Of a stretch of 64,000 bases of DNA, positions 27,966 to 35,249 are shown one piece after another (the first letter of the stretch is position 1; each line of letters begins with the position of its first letter). This stretch comes from UBA1926 sp036732005 (GTDB taxonomy: Bacteria; Planctomycetota; Phycisphaerae; Phycisphaerales; UBA1924), in contig DAINDF010000001.1 in the NCBI GenBank assembly GCA_036732005.1, positions 434,001 to 498,000 of the forward strand, in the 5' to 3' direction. The position numbers and the translations under genes were made by a program. The notes beneath the pieces are model-generated. The model was given only the letters and a program-made list of their open reading frames with translations. It was not told the DNA's origin and did no database searches.

Positions 27966-29063
27966 TCAGCCGCCGAAGCCCTCTCGTTCGAGTTCCTCGA
28001 CGGTCCAGACGGCGGTGTTGTTCTGCCCGCCGCCTCCGGTGCCATCGACCGCGGGGGTGATGCTGTAGAAGCGGTCGCCCCAGAGGCTGTTGCGGAGGGT
28101 CTCCTTGAGTTCGAGCATCTCGGTGTGCCCGTCGACGAAGGAGAAGTTGGACTTGCCGCGGTGGGCGCGGGAGACGAGGTTGAGCTGCTCGTTGTCGTTG
28201 TCGATCAGGCCGACCGACTGCTCGCGGAGCTGCTCCTCGTTCCAGATCTCGTCTTCGAGGTAGTAGCGGAAGGGCTTGTTGGGGTAGGCGACATTGCCGA
28301 CCTGGTAAACATCGTTCTGGCCCTGGAAGGACTTGAAGGGGACGATCGGGCGGTGGCTCTTGGACTTGGAGACCGAGTCGTCGGAGCCGCCGAGCTCGGC
28401 GACGGTCTTCCACTCGTTGCGGTCCTCGATCTCGGCGGCGAGGATGGTGGTGGAGCCGCTGCCGATCTGGTCGACGCGGACGAGGACATTCTGGCGGCGT
28501 GCGGAGGCGGCCGCGATCTCGTTGAACTTGTTGCGCGGCATGATGGCGCCGTTCACGGTGAACGAGATGCGCGGGACCTGGCGGTCGGTGAGTTCCATTT
28601 CGTCGCCGCCGCGGTCGCTGGTGTCGGAGATCTGCCAGGCCTCGGAGTTGAACGCGTCGGGGCCCCAGTTGGTGCGCGGGGCGCCGCCGTTGGTGGTCTT
28701 GGGGCTCTCGAAGGCGTCGGCGGGGATGTTGCCGTCATACAGGAAGTAGGACCAGTGGGCGTAGCCGTTGTTGCCGTCGGGGTTGCCCGTGGAGGAGCCG
28801 TACTGGCTGTTCCAGTTCCAGTCGAGCCCGTTCTCGGTGCGGGGGTACGCATAGGCGGGGGGGAGATAGTCCTGGTTCTGCGAGGTGTAGACGGCGACGC
28901 CCTGTGAGATGTTGCGTGCGTTGGCGCCGGCCTTGAGGGCCTGGGCCGCGTCGCGGGCGGCGCCGAGCGCGGGGAGCAGGATCCCGATGAGCAGGGCGAT
29001 GATGGCGATGACGACGAGGAGTTCGATGAGAGTGAAACCGTTCACTCGTGTTCGCTGCGGCAT
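27966..29063 (-). CDS. Prepilin-type N-terminal methylation protein with H-X9-DG motif
   Basis: This is a 365-aa type II/IV pseudopilin-like protein. The N-terminus has a short basic leader, then GFTLIELLVVIAIIALLIGILLPAL, where prepilin peptidase would cut between Gly and Phe and methylate Phe. The remaining domain is secreted and ends with HRGKSNFSFVDGHTE, an exact His-X9-Asp-Gly motif that defines the large planctomycete class of pseudopilin-like proteins. The start at 29063 has GGAG 8 nt upstream; the upstream extension is shadow. The secretion machinery is not in the window. It lies upstream of the dockerin gene in the same orientation. Confidence 0.9.
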   Translation of the reverse strand: MPQRTRVNGFTLIELLVVIAIIALLIGILLPALGAARDAAQALKAGANARNISQGVAVYTSQNQDYLPPAYAYPRTENGLDWNWNSQYGSSTGNPDGNNGYAHWSYFLYDGNIPADAFESPKTTNGGAPRTNWGPDAFNSEAWQISDTSDRGGDEMELTDRQVPRISFTVNGAIMPRNKFNEIAAASARRQNVLVRVDQIGSGSTTILAAEIEDRNEWKTVAELGGSDDSVSKSKSHRPIVPFKSFQGQNDVYQVGNVAYPNKPFRYYLEDEIWNEEQLREQSVGLIDNDNEQLNLVSRAHRGKSNFSFVDGHTEMLELKETLRNSLWGDRFYSITPAVDGTGGGGQNNTAVWTVEELEREGFGG

Positions 29064-29645
29064 CCTTGGTCTCCGTGGTGTGTGTTGGACGGTCCGGTGA
29101 GCATGAGTATTGAGAGATGGGCGCCCGGCGTCCGTTCTCGATGCGCTGAGCCTTCGTGAAGATTGTGCGAAGCGGCCGAGAGCGCGAAGAAACATTGAAG
29201 ATTGCGTGAAGGCCGCGTGCGCAATCGGCGCGTGATGCGCGGACGATCGGAGGCCCAAGCGCGGGTGCGCTCGGAGCGCGCGGATCGGTGATTCGGTCGA
29301 CGCCCGCGACCTCGGTTCTACAACGGCAAAGGCGAGGCGACGCGGCTGGGCTGTGATGCGGGTTCCCGGTCGTCACCGGGCGTCGGTGCCGTGGTTCATC
29401 TCGAAGCGCGAACCACGAGCGGACGGCGTGGGCCGTCCCGCTCCGCGGTCACTCTGTGAGATGACGGCGGGCGCCGAGCACAAGATGGAGCGGAGATTCT
29501 GTCTGATGGGCCGGCGGTCGGGGGCGTGCGGGGTGATCGAGTCGATCGGAAGGGGGGCCCGGGCGAGTTCCGGGAGTCCGGCGCGGGGGCGTGGGTCAGG
29601 CCGGTCGGCGGCGCCCGGTGGGCCGGTCATGCTCCGCAAAAACGC
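29064..29645. other. Long intergenic region upstream of the pseudopilin gene
   Basis: No gene is supported. Two near-identical 16-mers (TGAAGATTGTGCGAAG at 29157-29172 and TGAAGATTGCGTGAAG at 29196-29211, 39 nt apart) lie about 100-150 nt upstream of the pseudopilin start and could be regulator sites. Remaining frames have shadow composition. Confidence 0.45.
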
Positions 29646-29679
29646 CAAACGCCGCAAACCCTTCGGCTTGCGGCGTTTG
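29646..29679 (-). terminator. Intrinsic terminator of tRNA-Ala
   Basis: A 12-bp stem CAAACGCCGCAA/TTGCGGCGTTTG is followed on the minus strand by GCGTTTTTGC. It begins 8 nt beyond the tRNA 3' end, so the tRNA is a single-gene transcript. Confidence 0.88.
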
Positions 29680-29686
29680 CGTCAAG

Positions 29687-29759
29687 TGGAGCGGAGGAGA
29701 GTCGAACTCCCGACCTCATCATTGCGAACGATGCGCTCTACCAACTGAGCTACCGCCCC
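29687..29759 (-). tRNA. tRNA-Ala (anticodon CGC)
   Basis: A cloverleaf folds on the minus strand: acceptor GGGGCGG/CCGCTCC with the G3-U70 pair that identifies alanine, D-arm GCTC/GAGC, anticodon stem CATCG/TGATG with loop TTCGCAA (anticodon CGC, reads GCG), variable AGGTC, T-arm GGGAG-TTCGACT-CTCCT. The discriminator is A and no CCA is encoded, so CCA is added by nucleotidyltransferase. GCG is an abundant codon in this GC-rich genome. Confidence 0.95.
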
Positions 29760-29848
29760 GTAGGACCCGAAGCGTACGCCCGTCCGCCGCCGGCGACAAC
29801 ACCCCGCCGAACACCTGGGAGGCTTGACGCGAATACACTCGCAACAAC

Positions 29849-30814
29849 ATGGCGAGACCCGTCACCCCCCCGCTGTTCTGGATACCCCTCGCGGCCCTGG
29901 CCTGGGCGGTGCTCTCGCTCTTCCCGGGCGGCTGCGGGCGACAGGAGCCGGCGGAGGGCGGGCCCTTGCGGGTGGTGGTGTCGATCCCGCCGCTGCGGGG
30001 CCTCGTGGAGCCGATGTTCCCGGAAGGGACGGAGTTCACCACGCTGGTGGAGTCGGGGCGGAGCGTGCACGGGTTCGAGCCGACGCCGGCCCACATGGCC
30101 TCGCTGGCTCGGGCCGATGTTGTCGTCATCGTGGGGCTGGGGCTGGAGGGTCGGGTCGCGGACGCGGTTCGGCATGGGGGGGCCCGGGCCCGGCTGATCG
30201 AGATGGCGTCGGTCCTCGGCATCGAGGGGGGCGGGCACGCGTCCCACGAGGGGCACGACCACGGGGAGGGCGAGGCGTGCGGGCTGGTGGACCCGCACCT
30301 GTGGCTGGACCCGGTGCTGGCGCGGGACTTCGTGGCGGCGCTCCCGGGGCTGGTGCCGGCGCGGGCGGCGGAACGGGCGGCGGCGGCGGCGCCCGAGATG
30401 GTGCGCGCGATCGAGGAGATCGACGCGATGTACCGCGATCGGCTCGCGCCGTTCGCGGGGCGCGCGATCGTGACGCACCACGCGTCGATGGGGCGACCGG
30501 CGGCGCGGTACGGGCTGCGGGTGGCGGCGGTGCTGCGTCCGGTGGAGACGGTCGAGACCTCGGCGGGGGACATCGCGGCGGCGCGTGCGGCGATCGAGGC
30601 GGAGGGCGTGGGCGCGATCTTCGTGGAGCCTCAGTTCAGCGGGAGCACCGCGGAGCGGCTGGCGGAATCGGCGGGGGTGCGGCTGGTGGTGCTCGATCCG
30701 CTGGGGTCGGGGGACTGGTTCGCGATGATGCGTTCGAATCTCGACGCGTTGGTGGAGGGACTCTCCCCGGCGACGGGGGCGGGCTCGGAAGACCGCCCGG
30801 GAGTGGGGCCGTGA
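29849..30814 (+). CDS. znuA: Metal (zinc/manganese-type) ABC transporter substrate-binding lipoprotein
   Basis: This is a 321-aa cluster A-I (ZnuA-like) solute-binding protein. The signal sequence ends in the lipobox FPGGC (Cys about 29). It has the conserved VVVSIPPLRGLVEPM start, VHGFEPTPAHMASLARADVVV with a metal-ligand His, a His-rich loop (GHASHEGHDHGEGEACG, about residues 130-146) typical of zinc importers, VDPHLWLDP with the second ligand, VTHHASMG with the third, and IFVEPQFS. The His-rich loop favours zinc over manganese. The stop overlaps the ATPase gene start (GTGA). Confidence 0.88.
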   Translation: MARPVTPPLFWIPLAALAWAVLSLFPGGCGRQEPAEGGPLRVVVSIPPLRGLVEPMFPEGTEFTTLVESGRSVHGFEPTPAHMASLARADVVVIVGLGLEGRVADAVRHGGARARLIEMASVLGIEGGGHASHEGHDHGEGEACGLVDPHLWLDPVLARDFVAALPGLVPARAAERAAAAAPEMVRAIEEIDAMYRDRLAPFAGRAIVTHHASMGRPAARYGLRVAAVLRPVETVETSAGDIAAARAAIEAEGVGAIFVEPQFSGSTAERLAESAGVRLVVLDPLGSGDWFAMMRSNLDALVEGLSPATGAGSEDRPGVGP

Positions 30815-31665
30815 GCGGGGAAGACCGCGCGGGCGTGCATGGGGATCGCGACGGCGTTGCGATCGAGATGTCGTCGGTGAGTTTCGCGTACGGGGCGGAC
30901 GCCGAGCCGGTGGTGGAGGGCGTCTCGCTGTCGGTCGCGCGCGGTGAGCGGCTGGGGATCCTCGGGCCGAACGGGGGCGGAAAATCAACGCTCTTGAAGA
31001 TCCTCCTGGGCGACCTCTCGCCCCGGTCGGGGTCGGTGCGTGTGCTCGGGGAGCCGCCGGTGCGGGCGCGGGAGCGCGGGCTGATCGGGTACCTGCCGCA
31101 GCGGGTGACGGCGGAGCTTGGGTTCCCGCTTTCGGCGAGGCAGGTGGTCGAGCAGGGCGTGAGCATGGGGCTGAGGCCTTGGCGCGGGCTGAGCCCGGAG
31201 CGGCGTCGGCAGTCCTCCCGGGCGCTGGAACTGGTTGGGGCGGGCGAGCTGGCGGACAGGCCGGTGGGCCGACTTTCTGGGGGGCAGTTGCAGCGTGTGC
31301 TGATCGCCCGCGCGGTGGCGTCCGGGCCCGCGGTGCTGCTGCTGGACGAGCCGACCGTGGGCATCGATGTCTCGGGGCAGACCCGGTTCGGGCAGATGCT
31401 CGAGACGCTCCGTGCGGACCTTGGGCTGACGGTTGTGATCGTGAGCCACGAGCTGGCGACGATCGCGGCGACGAGCGACCGTGTGGCGTGCCTTCGTCGG
31501 ACGCTGCACTTCCACGACGCGCCGCACGGGCTGACGCCCGGCGTGCTGGCGGAGGTGTTCAGCCACGATGTGGCGATCCTGAAGAAGCCGTCGACCGGTC
31601 GCTCGGATGAGCGGCGCCCGGGAGAGGGTGACGCGGGGTGCGGGTGCTGCGGGGGTGGGGCGTGA
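30811..31665 (+). CDS. znuC: Metal ABC transporter ATP-binding protein
   Basis: This is a 284-aa ABC ATPase with Walker A GPNGGGKSTLL (about residue 54), Q-loop YLPQRV, signature LSGGQLQRV (about 155), Walker B VLLLDEPTVGID (about 175) and switch His in VSHEL. The C-terminus is rich in Cys and Gly (GCGCCGGGA), unusual for the family and possibly metal-binding. GTG start in overlap with znuA; its stop overlaps the permease start (GTGA). It energises import of the metal bound by the upstream protein. Confidence 0.9.
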   Translation: MSGEDRAGVHGDRDGVAIEMSSVSFAYGADAEPVVEGVSLSVARGERLGILGPNGGGKSTLLKILLGDLSPRSGSVRVLGEPPVRARERGLIGYLPQRVTAELGFPLSARQVVEQGVSMGLRPWRGLSPERRRQSSRALELVGAGELADRPVGRLSGGQLQRVLIARAVASGPAVLLLDEPTVGIDVSGQTRFGQMLETLRADLGLTVVIVSHELATIAATSDRVACLRRTLHFHDAPHGLTPGVLAEVFSHDVAILKKPSTGRSDERRPGEGDAGCGCCGGGA

Positions 31666-32531
31666 AGACGGCCGAGTACCTGTTTACACCGGAGCTGGCG
31701 CCGCTGTTCTGGCCCGGGGTGGCGGCGGCGCTGCTGGTGGCGGCGCTGTGCGCCCCGCTGAGCCCGCTGGTGGTGCTCAAGCGGCTGAGCTTTGTCGGGC
31801 AGGGGGTGAGCCACGCGGCGTTCGGCGGCGTGGGGCTCGCGTTGTACGGCGGGGCGCTGGCGGGGGCGAGCGGGTGGACGGGCGGGATGCAGCTGGTCGT
31901 GGTGGTGTTCGCGGTGGTCGTGGGGCTGTGGATCTCGGTGCTCAGCCGGGGACGGGCGACGGACACGGCGATCGGGATCGTGCTGGCGGCGTGCATGGCG
32001 ATCGGGTTTGTGCTCTACCGCCTGGCGGCGGGCGAGTTGGCGGCGAACGGGCGTCCGGCGCCGCCGGGGATCGACGATGTGCTCTTCGGTTCGGTGCTGC
32101 GCGTGGGGTGGGGCGGCGTGTGGGCGACGGCGCTGGCCACGGCGTTTGTGCTCGGGTCGATGTGGTGGGTCAGGCGCCCGATGATCGCGTGGGCGTTCGA
32201 CGAGGCGACGGCGGGATCGCTGGGGATCTCGGGCCCGGGCATGCGTGCGGTGTTGCTGGTGCTGTTGTCGCTGGCGGTGGTGGCGACGATGCAGATCGCG
32301 GGGGTGGTGCTGGCGACGGCGCTGCTCGTGCTGCCCGGGGCGATCGGGCTCGGCGTGAGCGCTCGCCTCGGGACGGTGATGGCGATCTCGCTGGTGAGCG
32401 CGGTGCTGGGCGTAGCCGGTGGGCTGGTGGTGAGCTTTGAGTTCGGCGTGCAGACCGGGCCGGCGATCGTGCTGGTTTTGCTGGCGTTGTTCGGCGCGTC
32501 GAGGCTGGGGCGTGTGGGGCGGGGCGTATGA
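31662..32531 (+). CDS. znuB: Metal ABC transporter permease (ZnuB/MntB family)
   Basis: This is a 289-aa integral membrane protein with about eight hydrophobic segments. The typical family start (LAPLFWPGVAAALLVAALCAPLSPLVVLKRLSFVGQGVSHAAFGGVGL) and the ATD-AIGIVLA segment are present. I prefer the GTG at 31662 because it overlaps the ATPase stop by 4 nt as the upstream pair does; GTG 31638 adds eight residues. Three coupled genes form a complete importer; no Fur/Zur-type box was recognised upstream of 29849. Confidence 0.88.
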   Translation: MKTAEYLFTPELAPLFWPGVAAALLVAALCAPLSPLVVLKRLSFVGQGVSHAAFGGVGLALYGGALAGASGWTGGMQLVVVVFAVVVGLWISVLSRGRATDTAIGIVLAACMAIGFVLYRLAAGELAANGRPAPPGIDDVLFGSVLRVGWGGVWATALATAFVLGSMWWVRRPMIAWAFDEATAGSLGISGPGMRAVLLVLLSLAVVATMQIAGVVLATALLVLPGAIGLGVSARLGTVMAISLVSAVLGVAGGLVVSFEFGVQTGPAIVLVLLALFGASRLGRVGRGV

Positions 32532-32558
32532 TCCCGCGGCTGTTCGAGGGAGGCCGAC

Positions 32559-32753
32559 ATGAAGTCGATCAAGGCCGAGGTGTTGCTGGCGGAACTGAAT
32601 CGCCTGCGGAAGGACCTGGAGGAGGACCCGTCGGATGTGGAGTGGGTGACGCTGCACCACGCGTTCTGCTTTATCTCGTACAAGATGGGCGATTTTCAGG
32701 CCTATCTGGACGAGCAGGCGGCGCGGGGGGCGTTCGAGGAGTTTGAGGGCTGA
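32559..32753 (+). CDS. Small uncharacterised protein (64 aa)
   Basis: This 64-aa protein has a good start (GGGAGG 6 nt before ATG) and ordinary helical composition: MKSIKAEVLLAELNRLRKDLEED, then SDVEWVTLHHAFCFISYKMGDFQAYLDEQ, and an acidic tail. No signal peptide or membrane segment. It lies 28 nt after the permease gene and could be co-transcribed. I do not recognise a family. Confidence 0.65.
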   Translation: MKSIKAEVLLAELNRLRKDLEEDPSDVEWVTLHHAFCFISYKMGDFQAYLDEQAARGAFEEFEG

Positions 32754-32809
32754 TCGGACCCGTCGGCCGGGGCGTCGCGAAAAATCAGCGTTGTCGTTGC
32801 GGCGGGGTG

Positions 32810-32837
32810 TTGCATTCCCGGGCGGATTGACGATACT
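32810..32837 (+). promoter_or_regulatory. Promoter of the structured intergenic RNA
   Basis: TTGCAT (32810-32815) and GATACT (32832-32837) are separated by 16 nt, placing the transcription start near 32845 at the base of the RNA structure described next. Confidence 0.45.
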
Positions 32838-33053
32838 GAGCGGATCGAAGGGACCACTTCGGCAGAGGCTCTGAGAACCAGCGTCCGAGCCGAGGAAAGG
32901 GCCTTCGACGACCGTGTCCCCGGGCCTGTCTGAGCACAGGGCGGGGTGCGGGCGATGTGCCTCGGGCGACGGCCCGGGGGTCAGAGTCGGGCGGCGGGAG
33001 GTACAGAACCGCGACGGCCCGGCATGGCCCTTATCGAAGGAGGTGGTCCAGTG

Positions 33054-33089
33054 ATGAAATGTGACTGTACGAAGGGGCTGCGCCGCTGA
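33054..33089 (+). CDS. Possible 11-codon leader ORF in the structured RNA
   Basis: ATG at 33054 (or GTG at 33051) follows the extended Shine-Dalgarno sequence at 33036-33049 and encodes MKCDCTKGLRR, then TGA. The Shine-Dalgarno sequence is sequestered in the closing helix of the RNA, as in translational switches. Two cysteines in eleven residues may be meaningful or chance; no homologue can be checked. Confidence 0.3.
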   Translation: MKCDCTKGLRR

Positions 33090-33210
33090 GGCGTGAGTCC
33101 GACGGGGCTCGCGCTTGGCGTAGCCCACGCAGGAGTCCTGCTCGCCGCGGGTGAAACATCCCGGGTGAAGAAAGAAGAACTCTTTCTCGGCAGGCTGCAA
33201 GCTCCTACAG

Positions 33211-33239
33211 CCGCCTCCCTCACGAGGGAGGCGGTTTTT
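33211..33239 (+). terminator. Strong intrinsic terminator of the structured RNA
   Basis: A perfect 10-bp stem CCGCCTCCCT/AGGGAGGCGG with CACG loop is followed by TTTTT. It lies about 175 nt before the next gene, so it either ends a free-standing RNA or attenuates the glycosyltransferase gene. Confidence 0.9.
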
Positions 33240-33412
33240 CGTTGGGCGGGTTCTTGTTGGAGGAGCCCCCTACTTCTGTGGCGCGATCTGCACCGGGCGG
33301 GGCGCGGCCCCGGGGGCGAGCGACTGCGCGGACAGTAGGAAGTGCGGGCGCGAGGACGCGGCGATAGAGTTTCCCCGAGGCCGGTTCCGGTGGGGCCTTT
33401 CGGGGGAACGCC

Positions 33413-35191
33413 GTGACCGACCAGCAGTCAGCCGCGATCGCCAGCCCGCCGGGCGGGGGGCGTTGGACGCTCGCGGCGGCGTGTGTGCTTCTGATTGCGG
33501 GGCTGGTGGCGCTGCTCCCGGTGCTGCCGAGCAACATCGATCAGAAGGAGCAGCCCGGGACCGTGGCGTACATGGCCGATGTGGCGGACAACGGCGCGTG
33601 GCTCGTGCAACGGTTGCCGGAGGGCGGGGTGGCGACCAAGCCCCCGCTGCTGCACTGGGCGGGGGGCGTTGCGCTGCGTCTTTTCGGTGGCGGGGAGTGG
33701 GCGTTGAAGGCCCCGGTGGTGGCGTGCTTCCTCGTGTTGTGCGTCCTGGTGTATGCCCTCGCTCGCGACGATCTCGGTCAGGATGGCGCGCTGGTGGCGG
33801 TCGCGATGTTTGCCGCCGTGGGGCCGACTTACGGGCTCGCGTGGATCGCCCGCCCGGACATGCCGATCGCGCTCTTCCTGACGATTGCGTTGCTCGCGTC
33901 GTTGAAGCAGATCCGGGCGTGGCGTGAGGGGCGCACCTCGACGCTCGGGTGGATCGCGATCTTCTGGGGGTCGATCGCGATGGGGCTGCTCGCGAAGGGG
34001 CAGGTCGCGCTCATCGGCGTGGCGTGGTTCGCGGCGGCGGCGCTGTGGCACCGGGTGCGGGCCGGCGTGCCGCTGGCGAGGTGCCGGCCCGGGATGCAGG
34101 CGGTCGGGCTGCTCCTCGCGATCGGGGTGTTCGGGGCGTGGGCGTTCGCGGCGTGGCGGGCGGAGCCCGGGTTCGCGGCGATGGTGGAGCAGGAGGTCGT
34201 GAAGCGATCCGCCGAGGGCGAGGCGTTCCTTGGGAAACGGTCGCGGGAGCCCTGGAATGTGCCGCTGTACGCGCTCTCGCGGTTCGTGCCGTGGAGCGTG
34301 CCGATGGTCATCGCGTTGATCGCGATGGCGGTCTCGGCGTTCGAGCGGCGTCGGGCGCGGCGGGCGGGAACGCCCGAGCCGGCGCCGCTCCCGCGGACAG
34401 GATGGGCCGCCGGGTATCTCGGGCTATTCGTGCTGCTGCTGATGACGCAGCCGACGCACCGCCCGGACCACCTTCTGCCGGCGTACGCGGCGGCGGCGGT
34501 GGTGGGCGCGACGATCGTCGTGCACGCCTCGCGGTGGGCGGGGCCGCACCGGGCGGTGATCCTGGTTTCGCTGGGCCTGATCGGGCTCTCGGGCCTCGCG
34601 GCGCCGATCGCGGCCTGGGCGGCGGGCGATCCAACGCCGCTTGAAGTGGTTGAGGTCGCAACCGGCGAGATCAGGCGTGACGGCGGGCCGGCGGCGGCGT
34701 GGACGGTCGGGCTCGTGTCGGCGGTCGGGGTGATCGCGGGTGCGTGGACGCTGCGGCTGGTGGTCACACGGCGATTCGTCGCCGCGGCGATCGGCTCGGC
34801 GTGGGCGTTCAGCGGGCTGCTCGGGGTCAACCGCCTGCTCTTCGACGAGGCGGCCCGCGAGCGGCGGGGCGATGCGCAGATCGAGACGATGCGTCTGGCC
34901 CGCGACGCGGCGGCGCGGCTCGGCCTGCCGATCGTGTTCCACGAGACGGGGTACACCGCGCTGCAGGCGCTCGAGGGGCGGAACGACCCGCCAGGCGAGG
35001 ACGCCCTGCGTAGGGCGGTGTCGGAGGGACAGGGAGCAATCGTCGTGGGCCGGGTGGCGTCGGTCGAGGGGGTGTCACGGGTGGCGCCGGGTCGGTCGGC
35101 GGTGCTCTACCTGGTGCACGCGGGGAACGAGCCCGAGGCGAAGCACCGGTACGCGATAAGCGTGGTCCGACCGGCTTCCGGCGACGGGTGA
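33413..35191 (+). CDS. ArnT/PMT-like glycosyltransferase (GT39/GT83 type), membrane
   Basis: This is a 592-aa polytopic membrane protein. The N-terminal region shows the GT-C fold start: a first membrane segment, then PSNIDQKEQPGTVAYMADVADNGAWLVQRLP with the acidic motif that coordinates metal, followed by KPPLLHWAGGVALRLFG, the lipid-linked sugar transferase signature. About twelve hydrophobic segments follow and a periplasmic C-terminal domain (about residues 480-590). Such enzymes transfer a sugar from undecaprenyl or dolichyl phosphate to protein or lipid A. The acceptor is unknown. GTG start at 33413. The gene follows the structured RNA and terminator. Confidence 0.8.
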   Translation: MTDQQSAAIASPPGGGRWTLAAACVLLIAGLVALLPVLPSNIDQKEQPGTVAYMADVADNGAWLVQRLPEGGVATKPPLLHWAGGVALRLFGGGEWALKAPVVACFLVLCVLVYALARDDLGQDGALVAVAMFAAVGPTYGLAWIARPDMPIALFLTIALLASLKQIRAWREGRTSTLGWIAIFWGSIAMGLLAKGQVALIGVAWFAAAALWHRVRAGVPLARCRPGMQAVGLLLAIGVFGAWAFAAWRAEPGFAAMVEQEVVKRSAEGEAFLGKRSREPWNVPLYALSRFVPWSVPMVIALIAMAVSAFERRRARRAGTPEPAPLPRTGWAAGYLGLFVLLLMTQPTHRPDHLLPAYAAAAVVGATIVVHASRWAGPHRAVILVSLGLIGLSGLAAPIAAWAAGDPTPLEVVEVATGEIRRDGGPAAAWTVGLVSAVGVIAGAWTLRLVVTRRFVAAAIGSAWAFSGLLGVNRLLFDEAARERRGDAQIETMRLARDAAARLGLPIVFHETGYTALQALEGRNDPPGEDALRRAVSEGQGAIVVGRVASVEGVSRVAPGRSAVLYLVHAGNEPEAKHRYAISVVRPASGDG

Positions 35192-35249
35192 GCCCGCCGG
35201 GTGGACCGAGCGGGAGACCGATCGCGGTAATGTCGCCCTACGCTCGGGC

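Larger units (their letters stand above)
32845..33240 (+). ncRNA. Structured RNA of unknown family (riboregulator or housekeeping RNA candidate)
   Basis: A stretch of about 395 nt between a promoter and a strong terminator. By eye the first 200 nt fold as: closing stem 32851-32860/33040-33049 (10 bp), hairpin 32867-32871/32887-32891, stem 32897-32903/33026-33032 (AAGGGCC/GGCCCTT) enclosing hairpin 32918-32946 (CCCC...CCTGT/ACAGG...GGGG), hairpin 32961-32978 (CTCGGGC/GCCCGGG, GACG loop) and hairpin 32986-33023 (GTCGGGC/GCCCGGC). The closing stem's 3' strand contains AAGGAGGTGGTCC, near-complementary to the 16S 3' end. GAGGAAAG after the first hairpin and CTTATCG before the closing strand match RNase P RNA in position, but the bulged U, the specificity domain and the CR-IV/V order are missing. 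I cannot name the family. Confidence 0.55.

Noticed and set aside
30636..33200. Minus-strand frame of 854 aa opposite znuACB and the structured RNA
   Set aside because: It is antisense to four well-supported genes and has shadow composition.
32845..33240. tmRNA, SRP RNA or 6S RNA
   Set aside because: There is no tRNA-like T-arm (TTCGANTC) or tag ORF, no GGAAGGAAGCAG-type SRP loop and no long 6S-type internal bubble. RNase P RNA could not be fully excluded and is discussed as a finding.
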